A DNA stretch of 64,000 bases from Lacticaseibacillus zhaodongensis (GCF_009687905.1 NZ_BLBG01000002.1:248001-312000); one strand, 5' to 3'; counted from the stretch's first letter, positions 44,594-53,745 are shown. Numbers and translations are program-made. The notes: a model not told the origin generated them from the sequence alone.

Positions 44594-44621
44594 AGTATAG
44601 CGCAATTTTTTTTGAATGCAA
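44594..44621 (-). promoter_or_regulatory. Promoter of clpE
   Basis: On the minus strand TTGCAT (44616-44621) and TATACT (44594-44599) are 16 bases apart, immediately upstream of the CtsR box. Confidence 0.8.
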
Positions 44622-44645
44622 GCACTCTATGCCAGAGAGTGCTAA
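44619..44645. promoter_or_regulatory. CIRCE element (HrcA operator)
   Basis: CAAGCACTC-N9-GAGTGCTAA, against the consensus TTAGCACTC-N9-GAGTGCTAA: 16 of 18 arm positions match and the right arm is perfect. It overlaps the clpE -35 box, so HrcA could repress clpE in addition to CtsR. Confidence 0.85.
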
Positions 44646-44667
44646 AATAATAATGCAACAGTTAGCA

Positions 44668-44696
44668 TTGCGATGAAAACGATTGCGTGCTAAACT
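44668..44696 (+). promoter_or_regulatory. Promoter of the small gene before ptsH
   Basis: TTGCGA (44668-44673) and TAAACT (44691-44696) are 17 bases apart, 31 bases before the ATG. An inverted repeat TTAGCA/TGCTAA (44662-44667, 44688-44693) encloses its spacer. Confidence 0.6.
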
Positions 44697-44726
44697 GAAA
44701 AACATCCTGTTAAAGGAGGCTAGGCA

Positions 44727-44915
44727 ATGGCAACTGACTATAAGAGACTGCTGGACCAGTTGAAGAGCGGCGAGCTCAAAGAATTGCGGGTCAAACCGGA
44801 TGACTTTATGGCTTTTCGTGAAGTATGGAACAACTATCCTGGTAGAACCGAAATCGTTGGCAGTGCACACCGCGGTGGGGACATTGTTTACCACTATGAG
44901 GCCCATTCGGCGTAA
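44727..44915 (+). CDS. Small conserved-looking protein, unknown function
   Basis: A 62-residue soluble protein (MATDYKRLLDQLKSGELKEL). It has a helical first half and a short beta end (EIVGSAHRGGDIVYHYEAH). AAAGGAGG lies 7 bases before the ATG, so it is almost surely translated. It sits between the clpE control region and ptsH, 99 bases ahead of ptsH, and may share its promoter with ptsHI. I know no function. Confidence 0.75.
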   Translation: MATDYKRLLDQLKSGELKELRVKPDDFMAFREVWNNYPGRTEIVGSAHRGGDIVYHYEAHSA

Positions 44916-45014
44916 ACGCATACTAAAATGGTCTTGTGCAGTTTTGACAAAAATGGTAACCTTTACAGGAATTGATTTTATCAAGCTTTTAAACAGCTAA
45001 AGGAGAGATTTTTC

Positions 45015-45281
45015 ATGGAAACTCGTGAGTATAACGTAATTGCAGCTAGTGGTATCCACGCCCGTCCCGCAACACTTTTGGTACAGGCAGCAAGCAAGTT
45101 CACATCTGACGTTAACCTTGAATACAAGGGCAAGTCAGTTAACTTGAAGTCCATCATGGGCGTTATGAGCCTTGGTGTTGGCCAGGGTGCCGACGTTAAG
45201 ATCACCGCTGAAGGTGACGACGAAGCAGATGCTATCGCTGCTATCGACGAAGCTATGAAGAAGGAAGGCTTGGCTGAATAA
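45015..45281 (+). CDS. ptsH: Phosphocarrier protein HPr
   Basis: An 88-residue protein carrying phosphate from enzyme I to the sugar-specific IIA proteins. The active His is at 15 (GIHARPAT) and the HPr kinase site Ser at 46 (NLKSIMGV), both at the standard numbers. HPr-Ser-P is the co-repressor of CcpA and thus links to the cre site before pox. AAGGAGAG precedes the ATG. Its stop overlaps the ptsI ATG by one base. Confidence 0.98.
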   Translation: METREYNVIAASGIHARPATLLVQAASKFTSDVNLEYKGKSVNLKSIMGVMSLGVGQGADVKITAEGDDEADAIAAIDEAMKKEGLAE

Positions 45282-47008
45282 TGAGCAAAGAACTCAAGGG
45301 GATTGCTGCGTCAGACGGTGTTGCGGTCGCTAAGGCATACATGCTCGTGGAGCCAGACCTGTCTTTTACAAAAAAGGCAATTGACGATACCGATACCGAA
45401 GTAAGTCGTTTTAAGAAGGCCGTTGCGGACTCAAACGATGATTTGCAGGTCGTTCGGGCCAAGGCCAAGGAATCACTTGGTGAAGAAGAGGCACAGGTTT
45501 TTGATGCCCACATGATGATCCTTGCAGACCCTGAGTTCACCGGCGCAATCGAGACCAAGATCAGTGATGAAAAGGTTAATGCTGAACAGGCATTGTCTGA
45601 CGTTTCTCAGACCTTCATCGCTACATTCGAGGCTATGACCGATAACGCCTACATGCAGGAACGTGCGGGGGATGTTCGGGACGTTACGAAGCGCGTGATG
45701 AGTCACCTGCTTGGCAAGAAGCTTCCTAACCCAGCGTTGATCAACGAAGAAGTTGTCGTTGTTGCGCACGACTTGACACCTTCTGACACTGCTCAGCTCA
45801 ACAAGAAGTTTGTTAAGGGCTTTGTCACCGATATTGGTGGCCGGACAGCTCACTCTGCAATCATGGCCCGGTCACTCGAAATCCCAGCTGTTGTTGGTAC
45901 GGACAGTGTGACGACTTCCGTTAAGGATGGCCAGTTGATTGCTGTTGATGGTTTGACTGGTGAAGTCGTTGTTGATCCTAGTGAGGAACAGCAGGCTGAC
46001 TTCAACAAGCAGGCTAAGACATTCGCGGACGAAAAGGCTGAATGGGCTAAGCTCAAGACATCACCATCCGTTACTGCTGACGGTAAGCACTTCACCGTTG
46101 CCGCTAACATCGGTACACCTAAGGACCTTGATGGGGTGTTGGACAATGGTGCCGAAGCCGTTGGTCTGTACCGGACCGAGTTCTTGTACATGGATTCTTC
46201 CGAGCTTCCTAGTGAGGACGACCAGTTTGAGGCTTACAAGAAGGTTCTCGAAACTATGAATCCAAAGCCAGTTGTTGTCCGGACCATGGACATTGGTGGT
46301 GACAAGAAGCTTCCTTACATGCCACTTCCAGAAGAAATGAACCCATTCCTTGGCTACCGTGCCATTCGGATCAGTCTGGACCGCCAGGAAATCTTCCGCA
46401 CCCAGCTGCGCGCATTGCTGCGGGCATCCGAATTCGGTAAGTTGCGCATCATGTTCCCAATGATTGCTACAATTCAAGAATTCGAAGCTGCTAAGAAGGT
46501 CTTCACTGAAGAGAAGGACAAGCTTGTCGCTGACGGCGTTAAGGTTGCCGACGACATTCAGCTCGGGATCATGATTGAAATCCCAGCCGCCGCTGTTCTT
46601 GCAGACCAGTTTGCAAAGCACGTCGACTTCTTCTCAATCGGGACTAACGACTTGATTCAGTACTCAATGGCTGCTGACCGCGGGAACGACCGCGTTTCAT
46701 ACCTCTACCAGCCTTACAACCCATCCATCCTGCGCCTCGTCAAGCACACAATTGACTCCGCGCACAAGGAAGGCAAGTGGGTCGGCATGTGTGGTGAAGC
46801 CGCAGGGGACCCAATCATGGTGCCACTACTGCTTGGCCTCGGTCTTGATGAATACTCCATGAGTGCAACGAGCGTGCTGAAGGTACGTAGTCTCATGAAG
46901 AAGCTGTCAACTGCTGACATGCAGGTTATGGCTGAAAAGGCTGTTAACGAAAGCATCTCTAACGATGACAATAAAGCCCTCGTTGAGAAGACTGTTGGCA
47001 ACAAGTAA
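45281..47008 (+). CDS. ptsI: PTS phosphoenolpyruvate-protein phosphotransferase (enzyme I)
   Basis: A 575-residue enzyme moving phosphate from PEP to HPr. The phosphorylated His191 lies in [13 protein letters not shown]; the PEP-binding barrel has [35 protein letters not shown] and MCGEAAGD with its catalytic Cys. It is translationally coupled to ptsH (TAATG). Codon use is strongly biased, as expected for a highly expressed gene. Confidence 0.98.
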   Translation: MSKELKGIAASDGVAVAKAYMLVEPDLSFTKKAIDDTDTEVSRFKKAVADSNDDLQVVRAKAKESLGEEEAQVFDAHMMILADPEFTGAIETKISDEKVNAEQALSDVSQTFIATFEAMTDNAYMQERAGDVRDVTKRVMSHLLGKKLPNPALINEEVVVVAHDLTPSDTAQLNKKFVKGFVTDIGGRTAHSAIMARSLEIPAVVGTDSVTTSVKDGQLIAVDGLTGEVVVDPSEEQQADFNKQAKTFADEKAEWAKLKTSPSVTADGKHFTVAANIGTPKDLDGVLDNGAEAVGLYRTEFLYMDSSELPSEDDQFEAYKKVLETMNPKPVVVRTMDIGGDKKLPYMPLPEEMNPFLGYRAIRISLDRQEIFRTQLRALLRASEFGKLRIMFPMIATIQEFEAAKKVFTEEKDKLVADGVKVADDIQLGIMIEIPAAAVLADQFAKHVDFFSIGTNDLIQYSMAADRGNDRVSYLYQPYNPSILRLVKHTIDSAHKEGKWVGMCGEAAGDPIMVPLLLGLGLDEYSMSATSVLKVRSLMKKLSTADMQVMAEKAVNESISNDDNKALVEKTVGNK

Positions 47009-47029
47009 TTAACTGATTTAAGCAAAGTG

Positions 47030-47059
47030 AAAGCTCCCGCGATTGCGGGAGCTTTTTTT
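47030..47059 (+). terminator. Intrinsic terminator of ptsHI
   Basis: AAGCTCCCGC-gatt-GCGGGAGCTT followed by a long T run. Confidence 0.95.
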
Positions 47060-47060
47060 G

Positions 47061-47110
47061 TTGACTTTTGTGATTACAGATGTAAACTGTAACTAACGAT
47101 TACAGATGTA
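47061..47110 (+). promoter_or_regulatory. Promoter with two CopY operators (cop boxes)
   Basis: TTGACT (47061) and TAAACT (47083) are 16 bases apart. TACAGATGTA occurs twice (47075-47084 and 47101-47110), each an exact match to the cop box TACANNTGTA. The first overlaps the spacer and -10, the second lies just upstream of the ribosome site. Confidence 0.9.
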
Positions 47111-47128
47111 AACAAGGAGGACGACGTG

Positions 47129-47584
47129 ATGAGTGAGGAAAAGCAGCACATTAGTAAAGCCGAATGGGCGGTGATGCGAGTTGTGTGGACGTTGGGAAAG
47201 TGTGACGCAAAAACGGTTGCCAAAGCACTTGAGCAAACCCATGGCTGGGCTGAAGCAACGGTCAAGACATTGATCAACCGCTTACTGAAGAAAAACTATT
47301 TACGCGGTGAACGTGATGGGCGGCGTTACATCTACAGTGCGGCCGTTGCCGAACAAGCCACGATGGATACGGAACTTAGTACGTTGCTCGATTCCATGTG
47401 TGCGCACAAGCTTGGTGCTGCGGTCAATGACGCGCTTGAACGGCGTGAATTGAGCCAGACAGATATCCAGCAACTGATTGCTACTCTCAATGCAAAGTTA
47501 GCGACTGCACCAGACGCGGTGGCCTGCAACTGCGTACCAGCAGGGATGGATGATCAATGTGCCGCGGATGCGGACTGTAATTAA
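47129..47584 (+). CDS. copY: CopY/TcrY-family copper-responsive repressor
   Basis: A 151-residue repressor. The BlaI/MecI-type winged helix (KAEWAVMRVVWTLGKCDAKTV) fills the first 75 residues. The C-terminal end carries CNC and two more cysteines (CNCVPAGMDDQCAADADC), a variant of the CxCx4-5CxC Cu/Zn-binding motif with the last CxC spread wider. Copper would release it from the two cop boxes. ATG at 47129 follows AAGGAGG; a GTG three bases earlier is also possible. The CopB gene follows by 60 bases. Confidence 0.9.
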   Translation: MSEEKQHISKAEWAVMRVVWTLGKCDAKTVAKALEQTHGWAEATVKTLINRLLKKNYLRGERDGRRYIYSAAVAEQATMDTELSTLLDSMCAHKLGAAVNDALERRELSQTDIQQLIATLNAKLATAPDAVACNCVPAGMDDQCAADADCN

Positions 47585-47644
47585 GCAATCTAGTGGGCGA
47601 CTGCTACTGCACGGATCAGGCGAGAATGCCAAGGAGTCAACACA

Positions 47645-49717
47645 ATGAAAATGGATCACATGACAATGGATATGGACAGTGACATGCAGGGGATGGATGG
47701 TCATGACGGCATGGCCATGATGCACCACCAGATGCCAGGAATGGACGACGACCCCGGGATGGCACATATGGGTAATCTATCCCGTAAATTCTGGATCAGT
47801 CTGATCCTGACGATTCCCATTCTGCTTCTAGAACCGATTATGGGCATCAATTTCCACTTGGGAGTCCTCAGCCTACCCCTGCGGTTTCCGGGGAGCGATT
47901 ACCTGGCACTAATTATCGCTGCCATTTTGTACTTCTATGGGGGTATGCCCTTCCTGCGCGGCGGCATTGATGAATTGCGAGCGCGGCGTCCCGGGATGAT
48001 GGCCCTAATTGCACTTGGAATCACAGTCGCGTTTGGCTATTCTGTTTACGCGGTACTTGCTGGCACATTTGGGAACAGCAGCCCGATGAATTTCTTCATG
48101 GAATTAGCGACGCTGATCGATGTAATGCTCCTTGGCCACTGGCTGGAAATGAACGCCGTGATGCGGGCGGGGGACGCACGTTCAGCACTGCAAGATTTGC
48201 TGCCGCACACGGCACACGTTTTGCAAGACGGTGAAGTACACGATGTTGATCAACACAGTCTACAGGTGGGGATGGTCGTCCGCGTGTTGGCTGGTGAAGC
48301 AGTTCCTGCAGATGGACGGATTGAAAATGGAACCAGCCAGATCAACGAAGCACTGCTGACGGGTGAATCAAAACCAGTTAGCAAAAAAGTCGGGAAAACG
48401 GTCATTGGTGGGACAACTAATGGTGATGGGGTGCTCGATGTGCAACTGACTGCCGTTGGGGATGACACTTTTCTCGGGCAAATTGCAACTTTGACCGCCG
48501 CTGCCCAAGGTAGCAAGAGTCACGCCGAGAACATGGCGGGAAGAGTTGCTTCATGGCTGTTCTACATCGCTCTGCTTGTTGCAATCATCGCCTTTGCAAT
48601 CTGGACTCCAGTTTCTGGCGTTGGTGCAGCGATGATGATTGCGGTCACAGTTCTGGTTATTGCCTGCCCGCACGCGTTAGGACTGGCGTTACCATTAGTT
48701 TTAGCGCGGGCAACGGCTTTTGCTGCTAATGACGGTTTGCTTTTACGCAACCGGGATGCTTTTGAACGTAGTCGGCAAGCCCGCTATGTACTGCTCGACA
48801 AGACCGGTACCATCACGCAGGGGCAATTCAACCTGAATCAGGTTGTGGTCACTCCGGGAAATGATGCGGATGAGGTACTAACGGTTGCTGCAAGTCTCGA
48901 ACAACAAAGTAACCACCCCCTGGCTGCGGGGATTCTACGTGCAGCCAAGCAACGGCAATTGCCACTACTGCCCCTAAAGCATGTCAATGCAATTGCTGGT
49001 GTGGGGATGCGTGGTGAAAATAATGGTCAGCAGCTTGCAATCGTTAATGCAGCTTACCTTGATCAAAAGAAAATTGCTTATAATCAGGCTGAATATGAGC
49101 GGGCTGCCCGGGCGGGAAATACCGTTTCCTTTGTGCTGCGGGACGATCAAGTTCTTGGCATGTTAGCGGTCGGTGATCAGGTCAAGACGGATGCTGCTGC
49201 TGCGATTGGCGGTTTCATTAGCTTGGGCTACACACCCGTGATGTTGACCGGTGACAATGAGTTTGCAGCCCGGGCAGTTGCCGGCAGTGTTGGCATTACG
49301 GATGTGCACGCAGCATTGATGCCTGCAGACAAAGTCAAGCTGGTCCAGCAATACCAAGAGCAGGGGGGTGTGATCATGGTCGGCGATGGGATCAACGATG
49401 CTCCAAGTCTGGCACAAGCGGACGTTGGGTTTGCGATTGGGTCAGGAACTAACGTGGCAATTGAATCCGCTGATGTAATTGTTGTGAAGAGTCAATTAAC
49501 AGACGTGCTTGCCTTTCTTAAGTTGGCGCGCCGCACAAGTCGCAAAATGGTTCAAAACCTCTGGTGGGCGAGTGCCTACAACATCATTGCGATTCCACTG
49601 GCGGCGGGAGTGCTGGCACCCATTGGCATCACGCTAGCCCCTGCTGTTGGGGGATTGATCATGGCTGCATCTGCTATCATCGTTGCCCTGAATGCGCTGA
49701 GTCTGCGCGCTGAGTAA
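47645..49717 (+). CDS. copB: Copper-exporting P1B-type ATPase CopB
   Basis: A 690-residue membrane ATPase. The first 45 residues are Met/His/Asp-rich and replace the CxxC domains of CopA. The CPH motif (IACPHALGLA), the phosphorylated Asp in DKTGTIT, TGES, and GDGIND follow in order, with the SNHPLA nucleotide-site motif. CPH-type pumps export copper or silver. It is co-transcribed with copY; no CopZ or CopA gene is seen here. AAGGAG precedes the ATG. Confidence 0.94.
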   Translation: MKMDHMTMDMDSDMQGMDGHDGMAMMHHQMPGMDDDPGMAHMGNLSRKFWISLILTIPILLLEPIMGINFHLGVLSLPLRFPGSDYLALIIAAILYFYGGMPFLRGGIDELRARRPGMMALIALGITVAFGYSVYAVLAGTFGNSSPMNFFMELATLIDVMLLGHWLEMNAVMRAGDARSALQDLLPHTAHVLQDGEVHDVDQHSLQVGMVVRVLAGEAVPADGRIENGTSQINEALLTGESKPVSKKVGKTVIGGTTNGDGVLDVQLTAVGDDTFLGQIATLTAAAQGSKSHAENMAGRVASWLFYIALLVAIIAFAIWTPVSGVGAAMMIAVTVLVIACPHALGLALPLVLARATAFAANDGLLLRNRDAFERSRQARYVLLDKTGTITQGQFNLNQVVVTPGNDADEVLTVAASLEQQSNHPLAAGILRAAKQRQLPLLPLKHVNAIAGVGMRGENNGQQLAIVNAAYLDQKKIAYNQAEYERAARAGNTVSFVLRDDQVLGMLAVGDQVKTDAAAAIGGFISLGYTPVMLTGDNEFAARAVAGSVGITDVHAALMPADKVKLVQQYQEQGGVIMVGDGINDAPSLAQADVGFAIGSGTNVAIESADVIVVKSQLTDVLAFLKLARRTSRKMVQNLWWASAYNIIAIPLAAGVLAPIGITLAPAVGGLIMAASAIIVALNALSLRAE

Positions 49718-49737
49718 TCCCAGTACAGACGGTTTGA

Positions 49738-49768
49738 CAAAAAACGACCTCCAGCTAGGCTGGGGGTC
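49738..49768 (-). terminator. Intrinsic terminator, mainly for the minus-strand gene
   Basis: GACCTCCAGC pairs with GCTGGGGGTC; on the minus strand a run of T follows. It may also slow transcription from copB. Confidence 0.8.
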
Positions 49769-49784
49769 ATTTGCGTTGAACTCG

Positions 49785-50294
49785 TTAATCACGGTACTCG
49801 CTTGGGGCGAGAACTTTGTAGCCGGTTTCGTGGTAACCACCACTGCTTGCCGCGCGTGTGGTAAACTGACGCAGGGGTGTAAATGCTGGTGTTTCCTTCA
49901 TCGTGAAGAAATCGGTGCTGTTCTCCCATGAGGAAAGCAAAAGGTACTGAATTTGGTCGTCAGCGGCTTTACCCAGGAACATGCCGCTCATGCCACTGTA
50001 AATATCCTTGGCTGCGAAAATTTTGTTCATCTGACTGGTGAACAGTTTCTCTTCATCGTGAGTGATGTAGAAGTACATGCAGTGCACGTAGTCGCCTTCA
50101 CTAACCTTCCCGTGTTCACGAACTACGTTGAACTTGATTGGTGACGAATACTCACCACGTCCACTCATATCCAGGAGCATATTTGCCTGGTTCGTGGAGG
50201 ATGGCTTTAATAAGTATGATGGCCGGGGACTTTTATCAATAATACCAGCCAGGAGCTCCTGACTGCCAAAAACGGTTTCGAATGATTGCGTCAT
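49785..50294 (-). CDS. Antibiotic biosynthesis monooxygenase-fold protein
   Basis: A 169-residue protein. The C-terminal half (YVHCMYFYITHDEEKLF, SGMFLGKAADDQIQYLLLSSWENSTDF) looks like the ABM dimeric alpha-beta barrel shared by monooxygenases and IsdG-type haem oxygenases. The N-terminal half is unassigned. I do not see the Asn/Trp/His set of true haem-degrading enzymes, so the activity is open. It is divergent from the MBL hydrolase gene; GGAGGTG precedes the ATG. Confidence 0.65.
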   Translation of the reverse strand: MTQSFETVFGSQELLAGIIDKSPRPSYLLKPSSTNQANMLLDMSGRGEYSSPIKFNVVREHGKVSEGDYVHCMYFYITHDEEKLFTSQMNKIFAAKDIYSGMSGMFLGKAADDQIQYLLLSSWENSTDFFTMKETPAFTPLRQFTTRAASSGGYHETGYKVLAPSEYRD

Positions 50295-50368
50295 GAATTA
50301 ACACCTCCACTATTAGTATACCGCTTTCATCAGCGGCGGGTCGAATCAAGAAGGAGAGATTTTAGACG

Positions 50369-51106
50369 ATGAAATTACAAATCTTAGGTTACCTTGGTGG
50401 TTATCCGGACCAGGGCATTGCGACGAGCTCTTATTTGCTTAGCAGTGGTGACTACCATTTACTCATGGACCTTGGCAGTGGGGCACTGCTCCAACTAGAA
50501 AAAGTGTTGGACCCATTACAACTGGATGCGGTTTTGCTAACGCACTACCACCACGATCATACTGCTGATGTTGGCACGTTGCAGTACTACTGGCAGTTAC
50601 GGGCTGGCACCAAGAAAGAAGCGGTTTTGCCAATTTATGGACACACGAAGGACCCACTAAACTTCGGGGCGCTGACTTTTGGCAGCTTTACTAAGGGTTG
50701 TGGTTACGACGGTGCGAGTCAGTTGAACTTGGGACCGTTTAGTTTGACTTTCTTAGAAACTGAGCACCCAGTACCAGCATTCGCCGTGCGGATCGTGGAG
50801 CGCAGCAGTGGTAAGGTTGTTGTCAACACGAGTGACACGCGCTACTTTGCTGGGCTGGCCCCTTTTGCTAAGGGGGCAGACTTGCTCATGGCGGATACCA
50901 ACTTTGCTAATGACAAGCCGCAGCCTCGCTGGCACCTAACTGCGGGTGAAGCCGGACAGATTGCTGCAGATGCCGGAGTGCGGAATTTATTGCTGACCCA
51001 CCTGCCGCAAACCATTGATTTGGAGCTTCTACGGCGGGAAGCGTTGGCGACTGCCGGTAGCATTCCAGTGCAATTGGCCAGTGATCAGCAGGTTATTACT
51101 ATTTAA
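50369..51106 (+). CDS. Metallo-beta-lactamase-fold hydrolase (RNase Z-like)
   Basis: A 245-residue enzyme. The metal motif THYHHDHTAD is at about 58-67, followed by ETEHPVPAFAVR, TSDTRYF (bridging Asp) and LLLTHLPQ. The layout is that of the ElaC/RNase Z-like group, but the protein is shorter than RNase Z and lacks its exosite arm, so a tRNA processing role is unlikely. The substrate is unknown. GAAGGAGAG precedes the ATG. Confidence 0.85.
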   Translation: MKLQILGYLGGYPDQGIATSSYLLSSGDYHLLMDLGSGALLQLEKVLDPLQLDAVLLTHYHHDHTADVGTLQYYWQLRAGTKKEAVLPIYGHTKDPLNFGALTFGSFTKGCGYDGASQLNLGPFSLTFLETEHPVPAFAVRIVERSSGKVVVNTSDTRYFAGLAPFAKGADLLMADTNFANDKPQPRWHLTAGEAGQIAADAGVRNLLLTHLPQTIDLELLRREALATAGSIPVQLASDQQVITI

Positions 51107-51221
51107 ATCTTTAGGCACAAGTGTTAGAATGTTGGTTCAAGAGTGCAAAAGGTTCAAGATGTACCTTTTGCGGCGACGGCCCCGCGTGGCGGCCGGCAAT
51201 TACGGAAGTGAGGTAATGAGT

Positions 51222-51965
51222 TTGGAAATGGAGCGCATCAACGACGATACCATCCGGGTGTTCATGAACCTAGATGAATTGAACGACCGCGGTATCAAGA
51301 TGCTTGACCTAGTTCAGGATCACAAGCGAGTTGAGGACTTCTTCTACTCAGTGCTTGATGAGGTGGACGCGCAGCACACCTTCATGAGCAAGGGGCCCGT
51401 CACATTTCAAGTAATGCCGAGTGGTACCGGGCTGGAGATTTACATTTCCCGCACAGACACCACTGATAACGGAAGCGATGCCGATGATTTCGACATTGCG
51501 GATGCTTTCCAACCGGACAACAGCGACAAGAAGGACGATGTTGGTGGTGGCAAGCCCGACCGGATGCAGCAGATTGCACAGGATTCGCTGCAGCCGTTTA
51601 AGGCCGAGAAAGACGAGGATGCAACTAAACTGGATGATGCTCCCGGTACCGATGGCGACTTTTTCCACGGGCATGGAGTCATTCATTTCTGTTTACACCT
51701 CCCGAACTTTGAAGCGTTGATCGGCTTGTCTAAAGACCTGTTCCTCAACGGTGGGCGTAGTGATTTATACAAGTATCAAAATGAGTATTACCTTGTACTG
51801 ACTTTCGACAATGAGACCGTTGATGGCTATGAAGCTGAGGTCCAAGCCAACATTGCCCGTGAATACGGCGACCAGACTTCAGTTAACGCGGATGTGCTGA
51901 GTGAATATGGAAACCTCATTATGGGGGCTGCTGCACTTGAAACAACGCGCTTCTACTTCAAATAG
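51222..51965 (+). CDS. mecA: Adaptor protein MecA
   Basis: A 247-residue adaptor delivering substrates to ClpC/ClpP. The N terminus MEMERINDDTIRVFMNLDEL is the family's substrate-binding start; an acidic linker (about 95-155) joins it to the C-terminal Clp-binding domain (VIHFCLHLPNFEALIGLSKDL). TTG at 51222 gives the canonical start and has GAGG 8 bases upstream; an ATG at 51216 is in frame but too close. It is followed by a bidirectional terminator. Confidence 0.9.
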   Translation: MEMERINDDTIRVFMNLDELNDRGIKMLDLVQDHKRVEDFFYSVLDEVDAQHTFMSKGPVTFQVMPSGTGLEIYISRTDTTDNGSDADDFDIADAFQPDNSDKKDDVGGGKPDRMQQIAQDSLQPFKAEKDEDATKLDDAPGTDGDFFHGHGVIHFCLHLPNFEALIGLSKDLFLNGGRSDLYKYQNEYYLVLTFDNETVDGYEAEVQANIAREYGDQTSVNADVLSEYGNLIMGAAALETTRFYFK

Positions 51966-51976
51966 TGCAAGCAATT

Positions 51977-52028
51977 AAAAAAACAGGCTCCGCGGTGATT
52001 ACTTAACATCACTACGGAGTCTGTTTTG
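51977..52028. terminator. Bidirectional intrinsic terminator
   Basis: AAACAGGCTCCG with GGTGAT pairs back to ATCACT-a-CGGAGtCTGTTTT. It separates mecA from the azl genes. Confidence 0.88.
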
Positions 52029-52032
52029 CTAT

Positions 52033-52359
52033 CTACATCAATGCACGAATAACTGCTAATGTGAGGACACCAACAATTGCAATCACCAGCAGTGAGCGGG
52101 TGAGTACCGCGGCGAGCACACTGGGCACCGCTGCCAAAATGTTGGGCCAGTTCATTCCGGGCAGGTGGCCAATGTGGGGGATGAACATGTTATTAAAGAC
52201 TAAGGCGCTCATGATCGCTACGGGTACGAAACTCAGAAAGTCGAGCATCCATTTTGGCATTGTGAACCGTTTGAGCAAGAAAAACGGTGTGACGCGGCAT
52301 AACCAGGTCACAAAGCCGGTGCTAACGACCACGAGCATGATGTAACTAAAGCTTGGCAT
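52033..52359 (-). CDS. azlD: Branched-chain amino acid exporter subunit AzlD
   Basis: A 108-residue membrane protein with about three to four helices (VTWLCRVTPFFLLKRF after helix 1). It is the small partner of AzlC in the AzlCD/LIV-E export pair. Its start overlaps the azlC end by 14 bases, so translation is coupled. Confidence 0.92.
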   Translation of the reverse strand: MPSFSYIMLVVVSTGFVTWLCRVTPFFLLKRFTMPKWMLDFLSFVPVAIMSALVFNNMFIPHIGHLPGMNWPNILAAVPSVLAAVLTRSLLVIAIVGVLTLAVIRALM

Positions 52360-53056
52360 GATTACGGACCCCCATTCCGACTAGGCAAGCGATGATGGTT
52401 ACGACCAGTGTTAAGATCCCGCTGGGAATGAAAATCATTCCCACGTAGGTGAGTACCAGTACGATCAGGATAATGCTGCCCTGCAGTGCCAGTTTAATGC
52501 TGCGGTCGCCAATCACCTGTAAGTAAAGAAGCCCAATGAACATGGCAACTAAAGCGTAGTCCAGTCCAAACTTTTCAGGGTCTTGAATCAAACTACCGAG
52601 CAGGTTTCCAGCCAATGACGCGGCTGCCCAGGCGGAATACGCGAAAATATTAGCTGCGTTCAACCATTCAAAGCTGAGGCGGTGGTCCGTGTAGTTTAAT
52701 TTACTCATGGTCAGGGCGAAAGTTTCATCGGTGAGCAATGTGCCGAGAATGATGTTGCGCAGCATGCTTTCTTTTTTGTAATAGGGCGCAACGGTCATAC
52801 TGGTGAGAATCATGCGGGCGGAGAGCATAAAGACTGAGAAAACAATCGAGACAAAGGGACTGCCTGCGGTAATCATACTGACGATTACGAATTGGGCGGC
52901 CCCACTATATGTAATCAATGCGGTTAACAAAGCTGCGAGGGCACTGAAGCCAGAGGAGCGGCTGACAATGCCAAACGCGAGGCCAATGCCAATATAGCCA
53001 AACACGGTTGGTAGTGTGTCCTTAAGACCCGCTCGAAAATCCAGCGTGTCATTCAT
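52346..53056 (-). CDS. azlC: Branched-chain amino acid exporter subunit AzlC
   Basis: A 236-residue membrane protein with about five to six helices. Family features: FRAGLKDTLPTVFGYIGIGLAFG at the start, TYSGAAQFV and LSARMILTSMTVAPYYK. Relatives export leucine, isoleucine, valine and analogues. The ATG at 53056 is chosen; one at 53065 is also in frame. The azlC and azlD genes form one operon. Confidence 0.93.
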   Translation of the reverse strand: MNDTLDFRAGLKDTLPTVFGYIGIGLAFGIVSRSSGFSALAALLTALITYSGAAQFVIVSMITAGSPFVSIVFSVFMLSARMILTSMTVAPYYKKESMLRNIILGTLLTDETFALTMSKLNYTDHRLSFEWLNAANIFAYSAWAAASLAGNLLGSLIQDPEKFGLDYALVAMFIGLLYLQVIGDRSIKLALQGSIILIVLVLTYVGMIFIPSGILTLVVTIIACLVGMGVRNHAKL

Positions 53057-53131
53057 TATTATCATCCCGTTTCTTATCAAATTTTTAATATCAAACCGGC
53101 AATTTGCGTGGCGAAAGCGGCACCAAACGCT

Positions 53132-53162
53132 AAAAAAATGGGGCTGAAGTTTAATCAGCCCT
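53132..53162 (-). terminator. Intrinsic terminator
   Basis: GGGCTGA pairs with TCAGCCC; on the minus strand a run of seven T follows. It ends the small gene at 53182. Confidence 0.85.
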
Positions 53163-53181
53163 GTTGCAACCCGTGCAACTA

Positions 53182-53574
53182 TTAAAGTGCCAGTGGTTTG
53201 TCATAGTCGACCAAGTGGGACAAAGTTTCTGCTTGTTTACGGATTTCCGCCGGTAAAGTTTGCGCAATCGTAAAGGTGGTTGTCATCTTGTGGGGATCGA
53301 AATCACTGGGTGCACTGATGATGGTGTAAAAAGTGTGGTCTTCATTCTCTGGAATTGAGGAGAGGGTATAAGCCGTCACAGCGGCTTCATCGTCCGGTAA
53401 TTGGTTGAGAAAGTCGGCAAGCACTCTGTATGAGTAATACACCGTTTCAATATACGTCACTCCAGATGCGTACAGGTGGGGGATGTTGAGAAACTCAATG
53501 GTGTAACCATGATCAGTCTTAACGTTCTTCGCTACGAAGAAATAATGGCGCTCTTTTTTGCTTACTTTGCTCAC
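53182..53574 (-). CDS. Protein of unknown function
   Basis: A 130-residue soluble protein (MSKVSKKERHYFFVAKNVKTDHG). It has a beta-rich core and short helices (YYSYRVLADFLNQLPDDE; EIRKQAETLSHL), a layout not unlike HicB-type small domains, though I cannot confirm this. It starts with GTG at 53574, with AGGAGGTGG upstream. It stands alone. Confidence 0.65.
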   Translation of the reverse strand: MSKVSKKERHYFFVAKNVKTDHGYTIEFLNIPHLYASGVTYIETVYYSYRVLADFLNQLPDDEAAVTAYTLSSIPENEDHTFYTIISAPSDFDPHKMTTTFTIAQTLPAEIRKQAETLSHLVDYDKPLAL

Positions 53575-53697
53575 GTCATCCCACCTCCTGTATGTTTATT
53601 ATAACACGGTTAGAAAATACTGCCAAGGGGTATCCTCCCTCTAATTTTTATAGCCTAATTATTCTAACACTAAAGTTCAGCAGTTTCTATGTTTCAC

Positions 53698-53727
53698 TTG
53701 GCAAATACGAGATCCACGTGCTATACT
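53698..53727 (+). promoter_or_regulatory. Promoter of tRNA-Gly and probably of the argS leader
   Basis: TTGGCA (53698-53703) and TATACT (53722-53727) are 18 bases apart, 19 bases before the tRNA. No other promoter fits between the tRNA and the T-box. Confidence 0.7.
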
Positions 53728-53745
53728 ATTATTCGTTGTTATGAT

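Noticed and set aside
50369-51106. tRNA 3' processing RNase Z
   Set aside because: The metal motifs are similar, but the length and lack of an exosite arm argue against it.
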